64,000 bases of DNA from an uncultured Sphaerochaeta sp. (GCF_963666015.1 NZ_OY762555.1:186001-250000), one strand, 5' to 3'. Shown: positions 36,896 through 46,293, numbered from the stretch's first letter. The notes: generated from the sequence alone by a model not told the origin. Numbers and translations: made by a program.

Positions 36896-38014
36896 CTATC
36901 TCTCCCCCCTGGGATCGTTTTCTTTCATCACTTGCTTCTGTGCATACATCTTATGGTCTGCAATATTGCTTAGCTCATCAGCGGTCATCCCAGGCAGTGG
37001 TGAATGGTATCCGTAGCTAAAACGTAGGTTCTTGATGAGTGGATTGTTATTCTTATGTAAATAAACCTTTATCATTTCGATGATGGCTTCAACATTACCA
37101 GATTCGGATATTGCCGCAAATTCATCTCCTCCTAGTCTGAAGGCAAGTCCCCTCGGGGCAAATGCTTTCTTGAGCGCCTTGGCAAAGCAGATTAGTGTAT
37201 AGTCTCCCATTTCATGGCCATGTTTGTCATTGATCTCCTTGAAATAGTTCAGGTCAAACACAATCAGTGAGAACTGTTTGTTGCTTTGCAACAGGTGCTG
37301 CATATACGCATCATAGCTGCTGCGGTTGTAGAGTTTGGTTAGGTAATCCTCATCGGATGGTGTAGATTCAAGAAAGACATAGATGACAAACAAAGCCAAT
37401 GCAATTGATGTCCAGGAAAAGTGCAACTTGGAATTGAAAAATTGAAGTACCATTCCTGCTATGGGGATGAAAAAGAAAAACTGATAGATCAAGGTTTCAT
37501 TGCGGGTAATCTTCTTTCTATTCATGGTGATAAAGACAAAGAAATACCCATACAGCAAGCCAAGCAAGATGTAGTGGATGAACTTGAAAGGTTCACTACT
37601 ATAACTGTTGGTCTCAGGGTTTACTGAGAAATAGAGAGGCAAGAAGGTATTCATGATAAGCATAAAGAGTGTAAGCAGGCTTGCATGCTGATAGTACCAT
37701 CTCTTTTGGACTCTCTTCCTGTCATGAAACATCCTGAAATCCACATAGGACATGAGCAGTCCCCCGATGACAGGACCAATGAGGTAAAGCAGGAAGTTGG
37801 TGGAGTATTCAAGGAGAAATGCACCAAGGAATTGCTCGCCATCAATTATCCATGTCAGTGGTTCATCGATAATGGCAATACTGGTAGTGAGCAGGGACCA
37901 ATTGAGGAGATGTTTACTGAATGTCTTGATCCTTGATTTCTGCATGAATAGATAGAGGATTACCAAGATAGCGAAGGCAAATATGTTGATCTGGAATTGA
38001 ATCAGATAGTCCAT
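36896..38014 (-). CDS. Multi-span membrane diguanylate cyclase (GGDEF)
   Basis: ATG at 38014 with GGAGG six bases upstream replaces the longer open frame. The 372-residue product has about seven to eight N-terminal membrane helices (to about residue 205), then a GGDEF domain (VFDLNYFKEINDKHGHEMGD, RLGGDEFAAI). The signature is intact, and no RxxD inhibitory site is visible. The membrane part probably senses a ligand or the membrane state and controls cyclic-di-GMP synthesis. No phosphodiesterase domain is attached, unlike the other three GGDEF proteins in the window. Confidence 0.87.
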   Translation of the reverse strand: MDYLIQFQINIFAFAILVILYLFMQKSRIKTFSKHLLNWSLLTTSIAIIDEPLTWIIDGEQFLGAFLLEYSTNFLLYLIGPVIGGLLMSYVDFRMFHDRKRVQKRWYYQHASLLTLFMLIMNTFLPLYFSVNPETNSYSSEPFKFIHYILLGLLYGYFFVFITMNRKKITRNETLIYQFFFFIPIAGMVLQFFNSKLHFSWTSIALALFVIYVFLESTPSDEDYLTKLYNRSSYDAYMQHLLQSNKQFSLIVFDLNYFKEINDKHGHEMGDYTLICFAKALKKAFAPRGLAFRLGGDEFAAISESGNVEAIIEMIKVYLHKNNNPLIKNLRFSYGYHSPLPGMTADELSNIADHKMYAQKQVMKENDPRGER

Positions 38015-38140
38015 CAAAAGCCTCCATAAAAGAATCATATGCAAAAGTAATTTTTTCTTAGATCCAAATAATATCAAGTAGATACAATTGGTCGGTTAAA
38101 AAAGAATGCAATGGATTCTATTGTGAAAGGTCCCCGTAAT

Positions 38141-39196
38141 TCAATAGGACAGCGATTCTGATTCTCTATCTGTCATGGGGTAGGGGATTCCCCCATTTGC
38201 CCGAATCACCTTGATTTCAGGACGAAGCTTTACATGCTCGGGAAAGTCTTCCCAACTGCCCCCCAGCCGTTTTAGAAGAAGGGTGGAGACTTCTCTCCCA
38301 ATCTTTTCACAAGGTTGTGCAACTGCATAATGACAGAGCTTGAGTAAGGGAGCATAGCTGAGATAGTCAAAACTTGCAAAAACAAGTTGCTCCAGCTGAT
38401 GAGGGGAGAGCATTTCTAATGCTTGGATGGTTGCCCCCAGATGCAGGGAATCATTGGCAATAAAAAAGGCTTCTGGATAATCTACTTCACGAAGTGCTTG
38501 CCTGATGAGATACCTCCCAGAGGCCTGGGTCATTGCATCCTGATGATAGACGAATCGATTTTCGACGGTCAGACCCTGTTCCTTCATTGCCTCCAAATAT
38601 CCGTACAATCGTTCATGTGCCGTATGGATACTGAGATCTCCACCAATATACCCGATTCGTTTATATCCTTCATGCTTGAGCGCCTTGATCATCTGACGAA
38701 CTCCATATCGACTGTCTGTTTCCACGAAATCAACCTTGAGTCCTTCAATACATCGGTCGACCATGACCAAGGGAATCCTTGAAAGCGCGGTTGTCTGGAA
38801 GTGCCGGCCATCTGCCCCTGCGGGCATCACCACAATTCCATCCACATTACGCTCAATGAATATTTGGAGCTTCCGTTTTTCTTCTTCCACTGAATCGTTG
38901 GAAGAGGTGATGATCAGTGAATACCCGTGGGGAGCCAAGCAACGTTCCATTGCCTCGACAACTTCCATAAAAAAGATATTGGAGAGTTCTGGGGCGATTA
39001 TGCCAATTGTCTTAGTATGACGAAACTTGAGAGAACGTGCCACCTCATTACGGTTATAGCCAAGCGTTTCCATGGCGTCCAATACTTTCTTTTGTGTGTG
39101 TATGTTCACAGAATCCCCATGGTTGAGGACACGAGATACTGTAGCGATAGACACACTCGCTGCTTTTGCAACATCTTTGATGGTAGGGGATGCCAT
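38141..39196 (-). CDS. LacI-family transcriptional regulator
   Basis: ATG 39196 has AGGAG six bases upstream; the 23 codons before it are not needed. The 351-residue product has a LacI headpiece (TIKDVAKAASVSIATVSRVLN, YNRNEVARSLK with the hinge) and a periplasmic-binding-protein-like sugar domain (TIGIIAPELSNIFF, DGIVVMPAG, RIGYIGGD). It is the last gene behind a ribose-type ABC transporter. The 16-bp palindrome in front of that operon is its likely target. Confidence 0.92.
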   Translation of the reverse strand: MASPTIKDVAKAASVSIATVSRVLNHGDSVNIHTQKKVLDAMETLGYNRNEVARSLKFRHTKTIGIIAPELSNIFFMEVVEAMERCLAPHGYSLIITSSNDSVEEEKRKLQIFIERNVDGIVVMPAGADGRHFQTTALSRIPLVMVDRCIEGLKVDFVETDSRYGVRQMIKALKHEGYKRIGYIGGDLSIHTAHERLYGYLEAMKEQGLTVENRFVYHQDAMTQASGRYLIRQALREVDYPEAFFIANDSLHLGATIQALEMLSPHQLEQLVFASFDYLSYAPLLKLCHYAVAQPCEKIGREVSTLLLKRLGGSWEDFPEHVKLRPEIKVIRANGGIPYPMTDRESESLSY

Positions 39197-39215
39197 GATG
39201 GTCTCCTCAGAATAA

Positions 39216-39246
39216 GGGGTCAGCCGGTACATATGCCGGTGACCCC
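39216..39246 (-). promoter_or_regulatory. Intercistronic hairpin between the binding-protein and lacI genes
   Basis: GGGGTCA and TGACCCC outer arms, with CCGG/CCGG inner pairing and a one-base bulge, form a stable stem-loop. The following sequence is only weakly T-rich. It probably protects the abundant binding-protein message or attenuates lacI. Confidence 0.5.
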
Positions 39247-39283
39247 CCAAACTTGTGAGATGCAATCTCTATTCAACGGATCA

Positions 39284-40375
39284 TCAATCGTAGATCAAAC
39301 CCTTGATGTCTGCATCATCCATGTTCTGGTAGTTGTAGAACTTTGCACCGGTGTCGACATCAGCAACAGGTTCACCCTTGTAGGCTTTGTATGCCAGTTC
39401 GACTGCTTTGTATCCAATCTGATAGGGGTCTTGGGTAATGGACCCAAGGAAGTATTGCTGGCGAACCGCATTCTTCTGTGCAGCGCCTGCATCATATCCG
39501 ATAACCACAACATCCTTGAATGCAGAATTGCTCTTCAAGGTTGCTCCATCATTGGTTGCAGCTAGAAGACCCTTGACCGTTGCTTCGTTGGAGCAGAAGA
39601 TTCCCAGAACATTGTCACTGGCTACCTTGTTCAGCATTGCCTGCGCTGCGTTGGTTGCATCAGTCATTGCGGCAGAAGCGGGGACTATCATCTCAATGAA
39701 GACTTTTCTTCCCTTTGTTGGGCTGTCTGCGGCAATGTAGGCAGTGTTTCCGATTACTGCAATATCACTCTTGCCAAGTGAAGTGTTCTCGTCTATCAGC
39801 TTGATCATGGTGTCTCTAAAGCCCTTTCCACGGCTAAGCAGCGATTCACCTGAAGCGTCCTGATTCATGACGACAATCTTGACGGGCTTGGCGATTGAAG
39901 CAGCTTCAATTTTGCCTTTGATTACTTCAAACATCTTCTGGGCAGCCATACCTGCTGCGGCATAGTTGTTGGTTGATGCATTTGCCCAAATTGATCCTGC
40001 TGGAGCTTCCGGTACACCAGAGTCAAATCCGATGACGGGAATACCTTGGCTCTTGGTCTGTTGGAGCTGGTCAAGTACGCTGCTGGTATTCAATGCCGCC
40101 AAGGCGATTGCAACAGGGTTCTTCGCCATTGCATTGTTGAGCATTTCAACCTGGATTTGTACATCACTTTCTGAAGGAGGTCCTTCAAAGGTAATATCAA
40201 CCCCATAATCTGCAGCAGCCGCATTGGCACCCAGTTTCACTTGCTGCCAGAAATCGTGTTGTTCTCCTTTTGAAACAACAGCGATATAAGGCTTTTGTTC
40301 CTTTACTCCTTCTGCAAACAGAACAGTGGAAGTAAGCAACACTAGAACCATTAGAACGACTAAGGTCTTCTTCAT
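39284..40375 (-). CDS. Sugar ABC transporter periplasmic binding protein (ribose type)
   Basis: ATG at 40375 with AGGAGG upstream gives a 363-residue protein. The signal peptide (KKTLVVLMVLVLLTSTVLFAEG) is followed by a type 1 periplasmic-binding fold (PYIAVVSKGEQHDFWQQVKLGA, GIPVIGFDSGVPEA, VVIGYDAGAAQKNAVRQ). It delivers a sugar or polyol to the RbsC/RbsA-like partners encoded upstream. The identity of the sugar cannot be read from the sequence. Confidence 0.9.
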   Translation of the reverse strand: MKKTLVVLMVLVLLTSTVLFAEGVKEQKPYIAVVSKGEQHDFWQQVKLGANAAAADYGVDITFEGPPSESDVQIQVEMLNNAMAKNPVAIALAALNTSSVLDQLQQTKSQGIPVIGFDSGVPEAPAGSIWANASTNNYAAAGMAAQKMFEVIKGKIEAASIAKPVKIVVMNQDASGESLLSRGKGFRDTMIKLIDENTSLGKSDIAVIGNTAYIAADSPTKGRKVFIEMIVPASAAMTDATNAAQAMLNKVASDNVLGIFCSNEATVKGLLAATNDGATLKSNSAFKDVVVIGYDAGAAQKNAVRQQYFLGSITQDPYQIGYKAVELAYKAYKGEPVADVDTGAKFYNYQNMDDADIKGLIYD

Positions 40376-40441
40376 ACTAATCCTCCTGTTTTCTACCGGA
40401 TCCAATAATCCGGATTTGCTATATACAACGGATATATTCCG

Positions 40442-41662
40442 TTATCTCTTTACGAATTCCTTTTCCTTCTTGCGTAGCTCGGCTCTCTGTGCCTTTTCTT
40501 CCCGTCTCAGCGCACGGTATCGGGCACGCATCTCCAGACGAAGCTCTGTAAGTTTTTTCTCTCCTTCTGTTTTGGCTGCAGGATCAGCAGAGGACAATTC
40601 TGCCTTCAGTTGAGACATCTTCAGCTGCATTTCCTCCTTGTACCTGTCAGACTCGGAGAGAATGCGAACCTCTGAGGATTTTTTCGTTCGATAGATATCG
40701 AGCATGACAGCGCCAAGGACAACCACACCAGTAAAGAACGTCTGGTATTGTGACTGTAGGTCCATCGATGGCAGCCCAGCGCGTAATACACTCATGATAT
40801 ATACACCAATCATTGTCCCAAAAACTGAACCTGCACCCCCGCTAAGACTGGTTCCCCCGATAACGGTTCCTGCGATAGCATACAATTCAAAACCCTGGCC
40901 TTGGGCAGGCATAACGGTGGTGTATACTGCGGCAAAAGCAATACCGCCGATACCGGCTAGGAAGCCGCTGATCACATAGGCCATCATCTCCCATTTAGCA
41001 ACATCAATACCGCTAAGACGCGCTGCTTCCTTGTTAGAACCAACAGCAAAAATATATCGTCCCATCTTAGTTCTAGTAAGAATGATATAAGCAATGAATG
41101 CTGTGCCGAAGAGTACGATAGCACCGGTGGGGTAGGATGTATTATCCTCAGCGATAAACTTGAAGATTCCCTTGAACCAACTATCTTCTGCCCCACGAGC
41201 CGGGAAGGTAGCACTACGCACATTCGATACAATGGATCCGGTACCTAAGCTGATCATCATGGTACCCAGAGTAGCGATGAAAGGCGGCAACTTCAGCCGG
41301 CTTACCATGATGCCATTGAAAAGCCCAAAGGATGTTGCAACCACAATGATGAGGATCAATGAAATCCACATGGGCCATCCCCATGTCTTGTATGCTGTTC
41401 CGCCGATGATTGTCGCTGCCATCATCACTGTGCCACACGAGAGATCAATCCCACCGGTAATGATGACAAAAGTAACACCGATGGCCAGGAACCCAATATA
41501 GTAGGAAGAGTCAAGGATGTTTACCAATGTTGTATAGGAGAAGAAGTTCCTGCCAAAGAGCGCAAAGAACGCGTAGATGATAACGAGAGCCAGTGGTGCA
41601 AGCAACTTTTGGAGATTCAATCCTTTCTTTTTTTTCAACTCAAGCATATCTTTCGTTTTCAT
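40442..41662 (-). CDS. Sugar ABC transporter permease (RbsC type) with long charged tail
   Basis: A 406-residue permease with 8-10 membrane segments and the family motifs FVIITGGIDLSCG, PPFIATLGT, AVGSNKEAARLSGI and IAGTVIGGTSLSGG. The normal domain ends near residue 324. A charged, coiled-coil-like extension of about 80 residues rich in Lys, Glu and Arg follows, which RbsC-type permeases usually lack. It would be cytoplasmic and might contact the ATPase or another partner. It lies 12 bases after the ATPase gene in the operon. Confidence 0.88.
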   Translation of the reverse strand: MKTKDMLELKKKKGLNLQKLLAPLALVIIYAFFALFGRNFFSYTTLVNILDSSYYIGFLAIGVTFVIITGGIDLSCGTVMMAATIIGGTAYKTWGWPMWISLILIIVVATSFGLFNGIMVSRLKLPPFIATLGTMMISLGTGSIVSNVRSATFPARGAEDSWFKGIFKFIAEDNTSYPTGAIVLFGTAFIAYIILTRTKMGRYIFAVGSNKEAARLSGIDVAKWEMMAYVISGFLAGIGGIAFAAVYTTVMPAQGQGFELYAIAGTVIGGTSLSGGAGSVFGTMIGVYIMSVLRAGLPSMDLQSQYQTFFTGVVVLGAVMLDIYRTKKSSEVRILSESDRYKEEMQLKMSQLKAELSSADPAAKTEGEKKLTELRLEMRARYRALRREEKAQRAELRKKEKEFVKR

Positions 41663-41674
41663 CTAGGGTTACTC

Positions 41675-43171
41675 CTATCCATGTTGTGTAGCCAATTCCA
41701 TGATCTTTTCCTGGGTTGCCTCTTCTATTGGAAGGAAGCCTGTGAGTTTTCCTTCACACATTACAGCAATTCGGTCACTCATTCTCAGAATCTCATTCAG
41801 TTCACTGCTGATCATGATGATAGACTTACCTTCTTTGACGAGTTCATTCATCAGGTGATAGATTTCACTCTTTGCCCCTACATCAATCCCTCGCGTTGGT
41901 TCATCGAAGATGAGGATGGAACAGTTTTTGATCAGCCACTTTGCGATAACCACTTTCTGCTGGTTGCCCCCAGAAAGATTTTGTACGAGCTGGTCCAGTG
42001 AAGGTGTCTTTACATTGAGTTTCTCTACATTCTCTGCAGCAATCTGATGTAGTTTGGAGCGAGGAAGAAAGAGGTTAGGGCAGAGGTCTTCGTACGAAGC
42101 CATGATGGCATTGGATTCAACAGAGAGCTTGATTGCCAGGCCAAAACGTTTTCGATCTTCTGATAGGTATCCAATGCCATTGAGTACAGCATCCTCTGGA
42201 CTTTCAATGAGTGTCTTCTTTCCATTGATATAGATCGAACCAGAGGCTTTATCAGCACCAAAGAGAGCACGCATTGTCTCAGTCCTGCCCGCCCCCATGA
42301 GTCCAGAAAATCCAAGGATCTCTCCCTTATGCAACTCAAACGAGATGTTCTTTACAAGTTTGCCTGCTTTAAGATTATCAACCTTCAGGACTACTGGTGC
42401 ATTATCGGGAACATTGCTTTTTGCTTTAGGCTGTTCATAGATGACTCGTCCAACCATCATATTGATCATCTCATCCTTGCTTAACTCCTTGGTCAGCTTG
42501 GTGCCCACATATTCCCCGTCCCTGAGAACGGTAACCCGGTCTGTGATGATGCCGATTTCATCAAGACGGTGACTGATGTAGATCATGCCAACGCCTTTCT
42601 TTGCCAAATCTTTCATGATGGTAAACAAGTCCTTGATCTCTCTGTCGGTCAAGGCGGCAGTAGGTTCGTCAAAGATGAGAATCTTGAGATTATGGGAAAC
42701 AGCCTTTGCAATCTCAACCATCTGTTGCTTGCCAACGGTGAGATCTCGTACCTTTTCTTCTGGGTCTATGGACATATTCAGATGAGCGAATAACTCTCTG
42801 GCTCTCTTGTTTTGTGCTTTCTCATCCAAAAACAACCCGCCGTGTTTGGTAGCCTCACGCCCGATATAGAGATTTTGTGCTACGGTGAGATGCTCCATCA
42901 TATTCAGCTCTTGATGCACAATCGCTATTCCTGCATCCAATGCTTCCTTTGGGCCTTGAGGATTAAACAGCTTACCCATGTAATGGATCTCACCTGAGTC
43001 TTTTGGGAATATTCCAGTGAGGGCTTTCATCAGTGTTGATTTACCAGCCCCGTTTTCACCGACGATTGCATGAATTTCGCCTTCATACAAATCAAAATCC
43101 ACACCTTTGAGTGCATGTACGCCGGCGAATCGCTTATCAATAGCTTTCATGGACAGGATTACGTTACTCAC
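41675..43171 (-). CDS. Sugar ABC transporter ATPase (RbsA type), tandem domains
   Basis: A 498-residue protein with two ABC domains. The first has Walker A GENGAGKST, a degenerate signature (DLTVGKQQM) and FDEPTAALT. The second has the altered Walker A GLMGAGRTE usual in RbsA/MglA proteins, LSGGNQQK and FDEPTRGID. It uses a GTG start with AAGGAG seven bases upstream. The first gene of the transport operon, directly behind the promoter and LacI-type operator. Confidence 0.92.
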   Translation of the reverse strand: MSNVILSMKAIDKRFAGVHALKGVDFDLYEGEIHAIVGENGAGKSTLMKALTGIFPKDSGEIHYMGKLFNPQGPKEALDAGIAIVHQELNMMEHLTVAQNLYIGREATKHGGLFLDEKAQNKRARELFAHLNMSIDPEEKVRDLTVGKQQMVEIAKAVSHNLKILIFDEPTAALTDREIKDLFTIMKDLAKKGVGMIYISHRLDEIGIITDRVTVLRDGEYVGTKLTKELSKDEMINMMVGRVIYEQPKAKSNVPDNAPVVLKVDNLKAGKLVKNISFELHKGEILGFSGLMGAGRTETMRALFGADKASGSIYINGKKTLIESPEDAVLNGIGYLSEDRKRFGLAIKLSVESNAIMASYEDLCPNLFLPRSKLHQIAAENVEKLNVKTPSLDQLVQNLSGGNQQKVVIAKWLIKNCSILIFDEPTRGIDVGAKSEIYHLMNELVKEGKSIIMISSELNEILRMSDRIAVMCEGKLTGFLPIEEATQEKIMELATQHG

Positions 43172-43194
43172 TCCGCATCTCCTTGTACAACTGT

Positions 43195-43224
43195 ATTATT
43201 CGCATGACAATCCATATCTGTCAA
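43195..43224 (-). promoter_or_regulatory. Promoter of the sugar ABC operon
   Basis: On the minus strand, TTGACA (43224-43219) and AATAAT (43200-43195) are separated by 18 bases. The start codon follows 24 bases after the -10. Confidence 0.65.
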
Positions 43225-43231
43225 GAAAAAT

Positions 43232-43247
43232 TTGTAAACGTTTACAA
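43232..43247 (-). promoter_or_regulatory. LacI-type operator
   Basis: A perfect 16-bp palindrome TTGTAAACGTTTACAA with the central CG typical of LacI/GalR-family sites, located just upstream of the -35 element. The LacI protein encoded at the end of the operon is the likely ligand. A CcpA-like cre role is possible but less likely outside Firmicutes. Confidence 0.8.
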
Positions 43248-43440
43248 TTAAATCAGTTATTGCATATACACTGATACTTACCGTCATATGATTGATACTA
43301 TGACAAAATTGTGCATGATAGATGCATTGGTATTTTCAGAAATGTTTGGAAAACAATTTTCTGATACCCCTGTATGAATGCTACAAGGTAGAGACGACCA
43401 AAGAGTTGTGTTTTATCTTGGTGCTTACAAAGAATGTGCA

Positions 43441-43473
43441 TACATTGTGTTCTCAATGCGAGAACACAATGTA
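43441..43473 (-). terminator. Long perfect hairpin after the selenium-carrier genes
   Basis: Fourteen-base perfect arms TACATTGTGTTCTC and GAGAACACAATGTA surround a five-base loop, 11 bases beyond the DUF3343 stop. The minus-strand tail is only moderately U-rich. The 43248-43440 stretch between this and the sugar operon holds nothing I recognise. Confidence 0.65.
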
Positions 43474-43483
43474 AATGTTTATA

Positions 43484-43732
43484 CTAATAATCTTCTTCGT
43501 TTCCATATATAAGATCATAACGAGAACCGGATACCTTATAGATAGATTCAAGATCTTTCATCAAAAAACCAGGATCCCATTCCGAGTATGAGTAATGTGC
43601 ACATGTACCGCAGGATGAAGACAATACCCGTGGTACAGGTGCGAGTCTGCAGGGAATCTTGTGGATCCTCGCATGCTTGAGAAACTGTACTGCCCCATAT
43701 TGGCTAAAGAATGTTGCGATAAACTGGTTCAT
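43484..43732 (-). CDS. DUF3343 protein, putative Se/S carrier
   Basis: ATG 43732 overlaps the stop of the TusA-like gene as ATGA, so translation is coupled; the longer open frame is rejected. The 82-residue product matches DUF3343 (FIATFFSQYGAVQFLKHA, IPCRLAPVPRVLSSSCGTC). The SSSCG cysteine is the conserved one. Such proteins accompany YedE, TusA-like proteins and SelD and are thought to help hand over selenium or sulfur. A second Cys nearby (CGTC) could form a redox pair. Confidence 0.85.
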   Translation of the reverse strand: MNQFIATFFSQYGAVQFLKHARIHKIPCRLAPVPRVLSSSCGTCAHYSYSEWDPGFLMKDLESIYKVSGSRYDLIYGNEEDY

Positions 43733-43935
43733 TGCTTCTGCAATTCCAACATCCAGCCATAATCTGTCTCGGTAATACTTACTTGGTATTTCATAACCTT
43801 TGCAAATCTGCATACATTTTCCTTAGCTGCAATATTGTCTACCAGAATCTTCATATGCATGATTTTTGCATCAACGGCTTTCTTTGTTTCAATTACAGGT
43901 TGGGGACATGAGAGTCCTCGAGCATCAATTTCCAT
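43729..43935 (-). CDS. yedF: TusA/SirA-family sulfur (selenium) carrier protein
   Basis: A 68-residue protein with the CPxP motif of the TusA/SirA/YedF family (DARGLSCPQPVIETKKAV), whose cysteine carries persulfide or perselenide. GGAGG precedes the ATG, and the gene overlaps the YedE stop by 11 bases. Its neighbours (YedE, DUF3343, class V aminotransferase and SelD) indicate selenium handling rather than tRNA thiolation. Confidence 0.88.
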   Translation of the reverse strand: MEIDARGLSCPQPVIETKKAVDAKIMHMKILVDNIAAKENVCRFAKVMKYQVSITETDYGWMLELQKQ

Positions 43936-45007
43936 GTGCTGCCTCCTTCTTGTTTTTCTTGTAAATGATAGTCAATGCGATGATGGTGATTACAACAAAT
44001 CCCATGATGGTTGCAACTTGGCCCCCGATGGTGGGTCCTTTGGGAGAAGAAGCCAGAGAAAAGTTGTGCGAGAATGCAGCACCTGCAAGCATACCCAATA
44101 CACTCATTGCACTGTCACTGTTTCCTTCCCCCGCTAAGATTGTTTGTCTGAGCGGACATCCTCCAAGCAATACCGAACCATATCCTACCAATGCCATACC
44201 AAGGAAATTCCACAGCCAGTTTGTATGTGCAACGCTTTGGCCCTCAAACCCCAGCATGAAATTACCAGTCACCAAATTCATGATCAAGGCTGCTACGAAA
44301 ACCATGACCAACCCAGTAAGCAGGGTGAAATCCCTAAAGAGGAAGACATCTCTGATTCCTCCCGCCATACAAAAACGATTGCGTTGTGCAAGAGCTCCAA
44401 CAGCTAGTCCTCCAATCAGAGAGAACAGTATGGGAGCATGAAGGCTGCCAGGGCCTGAAGTGCTGAATTTCAAAAGAGAAGGGATGAATAGCAGTATGAA
44501 CAATAGTGCAAGGAACATCCCACTGATTGTTCCTCCTTCAATGGTTGATTGCTTATAGCTAATTCCGAGAGTAAATCCCCTATTGAGCAACACAGAACCT
44601 GCTATAATGCCGGCAATGAAGCCAAAGAGTGCAATCAGTGCGTTCAGATCCCCTCCGGCAAGACGTAGTACCATCCTGAAAGGACAACCCAGGAACACCA
44701 AAGCACCAATCATAACAAAGAATGAGATGACAAAACGAAAAACCGGGCTTGAGCCCCCTCTTGGCTTGAACTCTTTTCTTACAACACTGATGAGCATGGA
44801 ACCCAAGAGTAGTCCGATGATTTCAGGCCGTGCATACTGCACCACCGAGGCACTATGCAGTGATACAGCCCCTGCAATATCCCGATAGAAACAGGCAATA
44901 CAGAACCCCATGTTCGCAGGGTTGCCAAGCAACACCAAAACAACTGAGATCACACCTGTGATTGTACCGGCAATCATCAGGGATTTCTTTTCTTTTGAAA
45001 TATTCAT
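43925..45007 (-). CDS. yedE: YedE-type selenium/sulfur transporter
   Basis: A 360-residue inner-membrane protein with about ten membrane segments and two YeeE/YedE repeats. Conserved cysteines lie in NMGFCIACFYRDIAG, LGCPFRM, NRFCMAGGIRD and LLGGCPLRQ. YeeE/YedE proteins import thiosulfate or selenium compounds. Co-transcription with TusA-like and DUF3343 genes, and divergence from SelD, fit the selenium branch. GGAGGAAG precedes the ATG. Confidence 0.9.
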   Translation of the reverse strand: MNISKEKKSLMIAGTITGVISVVLVLLGNPANMGFCIACFYRDIAGAVSLHSASVVQYARPEIIGLLLGSMLISVVRKEFKPRGGSSPVFRFVISFFVMIGALVFLGCPFRMVLRLAGGDLNALIALFGFIAGIIAGSVLLNRGFTLGISYKQSTIEGGTISGMFLALLFILLFIPSLLKFSTSGPGSLHAPILFSLIGGLAVGALAQRNRFCMAGGIRDVFLFRDFTLLTGLVMVFVAALIMNLVTGNFMLGFEGQSVAHTNWLWNFLGMALVGYGSVLLGGCPLRQTILAGEGNSDSAMSVLGMLAGAAFSHNFSLASSPKGPTIGGQVATIMGFVVITIIALTIIYKKNKKEAAHGN

Positions 45008-45032
45008 ACTTCCTCCATACAGCGTTGATTAT

Positions 45033-45064
45033 AACCGTTATATTTATGAAAATACAATGGTTAT
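45033..45064. promoter_or_regulatory. Inverted repeat between the divergent selenium genes
   Basis: Fourteen-base arms (45033-45046 and 45051-45064, outer part TAACC/GGTTA) match at 12 of 14 positions. It lies midway between the yedE and class V aminotransferase starts and could be a shared operator. Confidence 0.5.
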
Positions 45065-45092
45065 TTTTAGATTGTTGTGATACGCTTAACCC

Positions 45093-46244
45093 ATGCAAAC
45101 CATTTACCTTGATAACGGAGCTACTTCTTGGCCCAAAGCTCCCAACGTTGCTCAAGCTGTTTCCTCCTTTATACTAGATCATGCTGTGAATATCTCACGA
45201 GGAGGGTATGAGCGAGCCTATGAGACCGCCGGCGAAATACAAGCCTGCCGAGACAAAATCGGTAACATGTTTGGGGCTAGAGATAGTAGGAATTGTACTT
45301 TTACTCTGAACGTTACCCATGCATTGAACACCTTGATATTCGGGTTATTCACTCCTGACGACCATGTATTGGTCAGTGGAATGGAACACAACGCTGTTAT
45401 GCGTCCATTGACACAACGGGGAATACCTTATTCCATTATTCCCTGTTCTCCAGAAGGATTCCTCCTTCCAGAACAGATGCAAGCACTTGTTCGACCGAAT
45501 ACAAAAGCCATCATCATGACTTCCGCTTCGAATGTGAGTGGAGCAATCCAGCCGGTCAGAGAGGTTGCCTCCCTTGCAAAAGCATCAGGTCTTCTTGTGA
45601 TCATTGACGCAGCTCAGTTGCCACTATCTCTAAATTTATCCCTCGAGAATGACAATCTTGATGCAATTGCCTTCACTGGTCACAAAAGCCTTCTGGGACC
45701 ACAGGGAGTGGGAGGACTGGTTTTATCAGAACAATTGGCTCATCGGATGACTCCTTGGGCTACTGGGGGAACAGGAAGCAAGAGTGATCTCCTGGATATG
45801 CCGGATTTCCTTCCTGACAAATTTGAGGCAGGTACGCAGAATCTCCCTGGTATCATAGGCCTTTCAGCTGCCTTGGATTACATCAAGGAACACAGAATAT
45901 CCATTGTTGAGCATGAAATGAAACTTTCAGAAAAGTTGCTCAAAGGATTTCAAGTAGATGAACGAATCAAGGTGATAGGTCCAAAAAATCTGCATAACCG
46001 CACCAGTGTTATCAGTGTAGACTTTCCCGGTCTCGACAATGCACAGGTGGCAGACGAACTGTTTCTCAATGCCGGGATTGAAACAAGGGTTGGATTGCAT
46101 TGTGCTCCGATTGCCCATCGGACCTTAGGTACATTCCCGGAGGGTACGGTACGATTCAGCCTTGGTTATGCAACAACGGAAGAGGAGATAGACAGGACAC
46201 TTGAAGCCTGTAAAAAGGTTTTGGACTCAATGTATAGACGATAA
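45093..46244 (+). CDS. Class V aminotransferase, cysteine desulfurase/selenocysteine lyase-like
   Basis: A 383-residue PLP enzyme of the NifS/CsdB superfamily. His99 stacks on the cofactor (GMEHNAV), Asp172 binds the pyridine nitrogen (IIDAAQ), Lys198 is the Schiff-base lysine (FTGHKSLLGPQG), and Cys337 in GLHCAPIAH is the catalytic cysteine. It mobilises sulfur or selenium from cysteine or selenocysteine. The selD gene starts 49 bases downstream, so supply of selenide to SelD is the likely job. No clear ribosome binding site is seen before the ATG. Confidence 0.88.
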   Translation: MQTIYLDNGATSWPKAPNVAQAVSSFILDHAVNISRGGYERAYETAGEIQACRDKIGNMFGARDSRNCTFTLNVTHALNTLIFGLFTPDDHVLVSGMEHNAVMRPLTQRGIPYSIIPCSPEGFLLPEQMQALVRPNTKAIIMTSASNVSGAIQPVREVASLAKASGLLVIIDAAQLPLSLNLSLENDNLDAIAFTGHKSLLGPQGVGGLVLSEQLAHRMTPWATGGTGSKSDLLDMPDFLPDKFEAGTQNLPGIIGLSAALDYIKEHRISIVEHEMKLSEKLLKGFQVDERIKVIGPKNLHNRTSVISVDFPGLDNAQVADELFLNAGIETRVGLHCAPIAHRTLGTFPEGTVRFSLGYATTEEEIDRTLEACKKVLDSMYRR

Positions 46245-46293
46245 GTACAACGAGTCACATAGTAAATACATTGCAATAAGCAAGGACAATACA

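Noticed and set aside
43232..43247. Catabolite-responsive (cre) site for CcpA
   Set aside because: The palindrome is compatible, but a LacI gene in the same operon is a simpler partner and the host does not look like a Firmicute.
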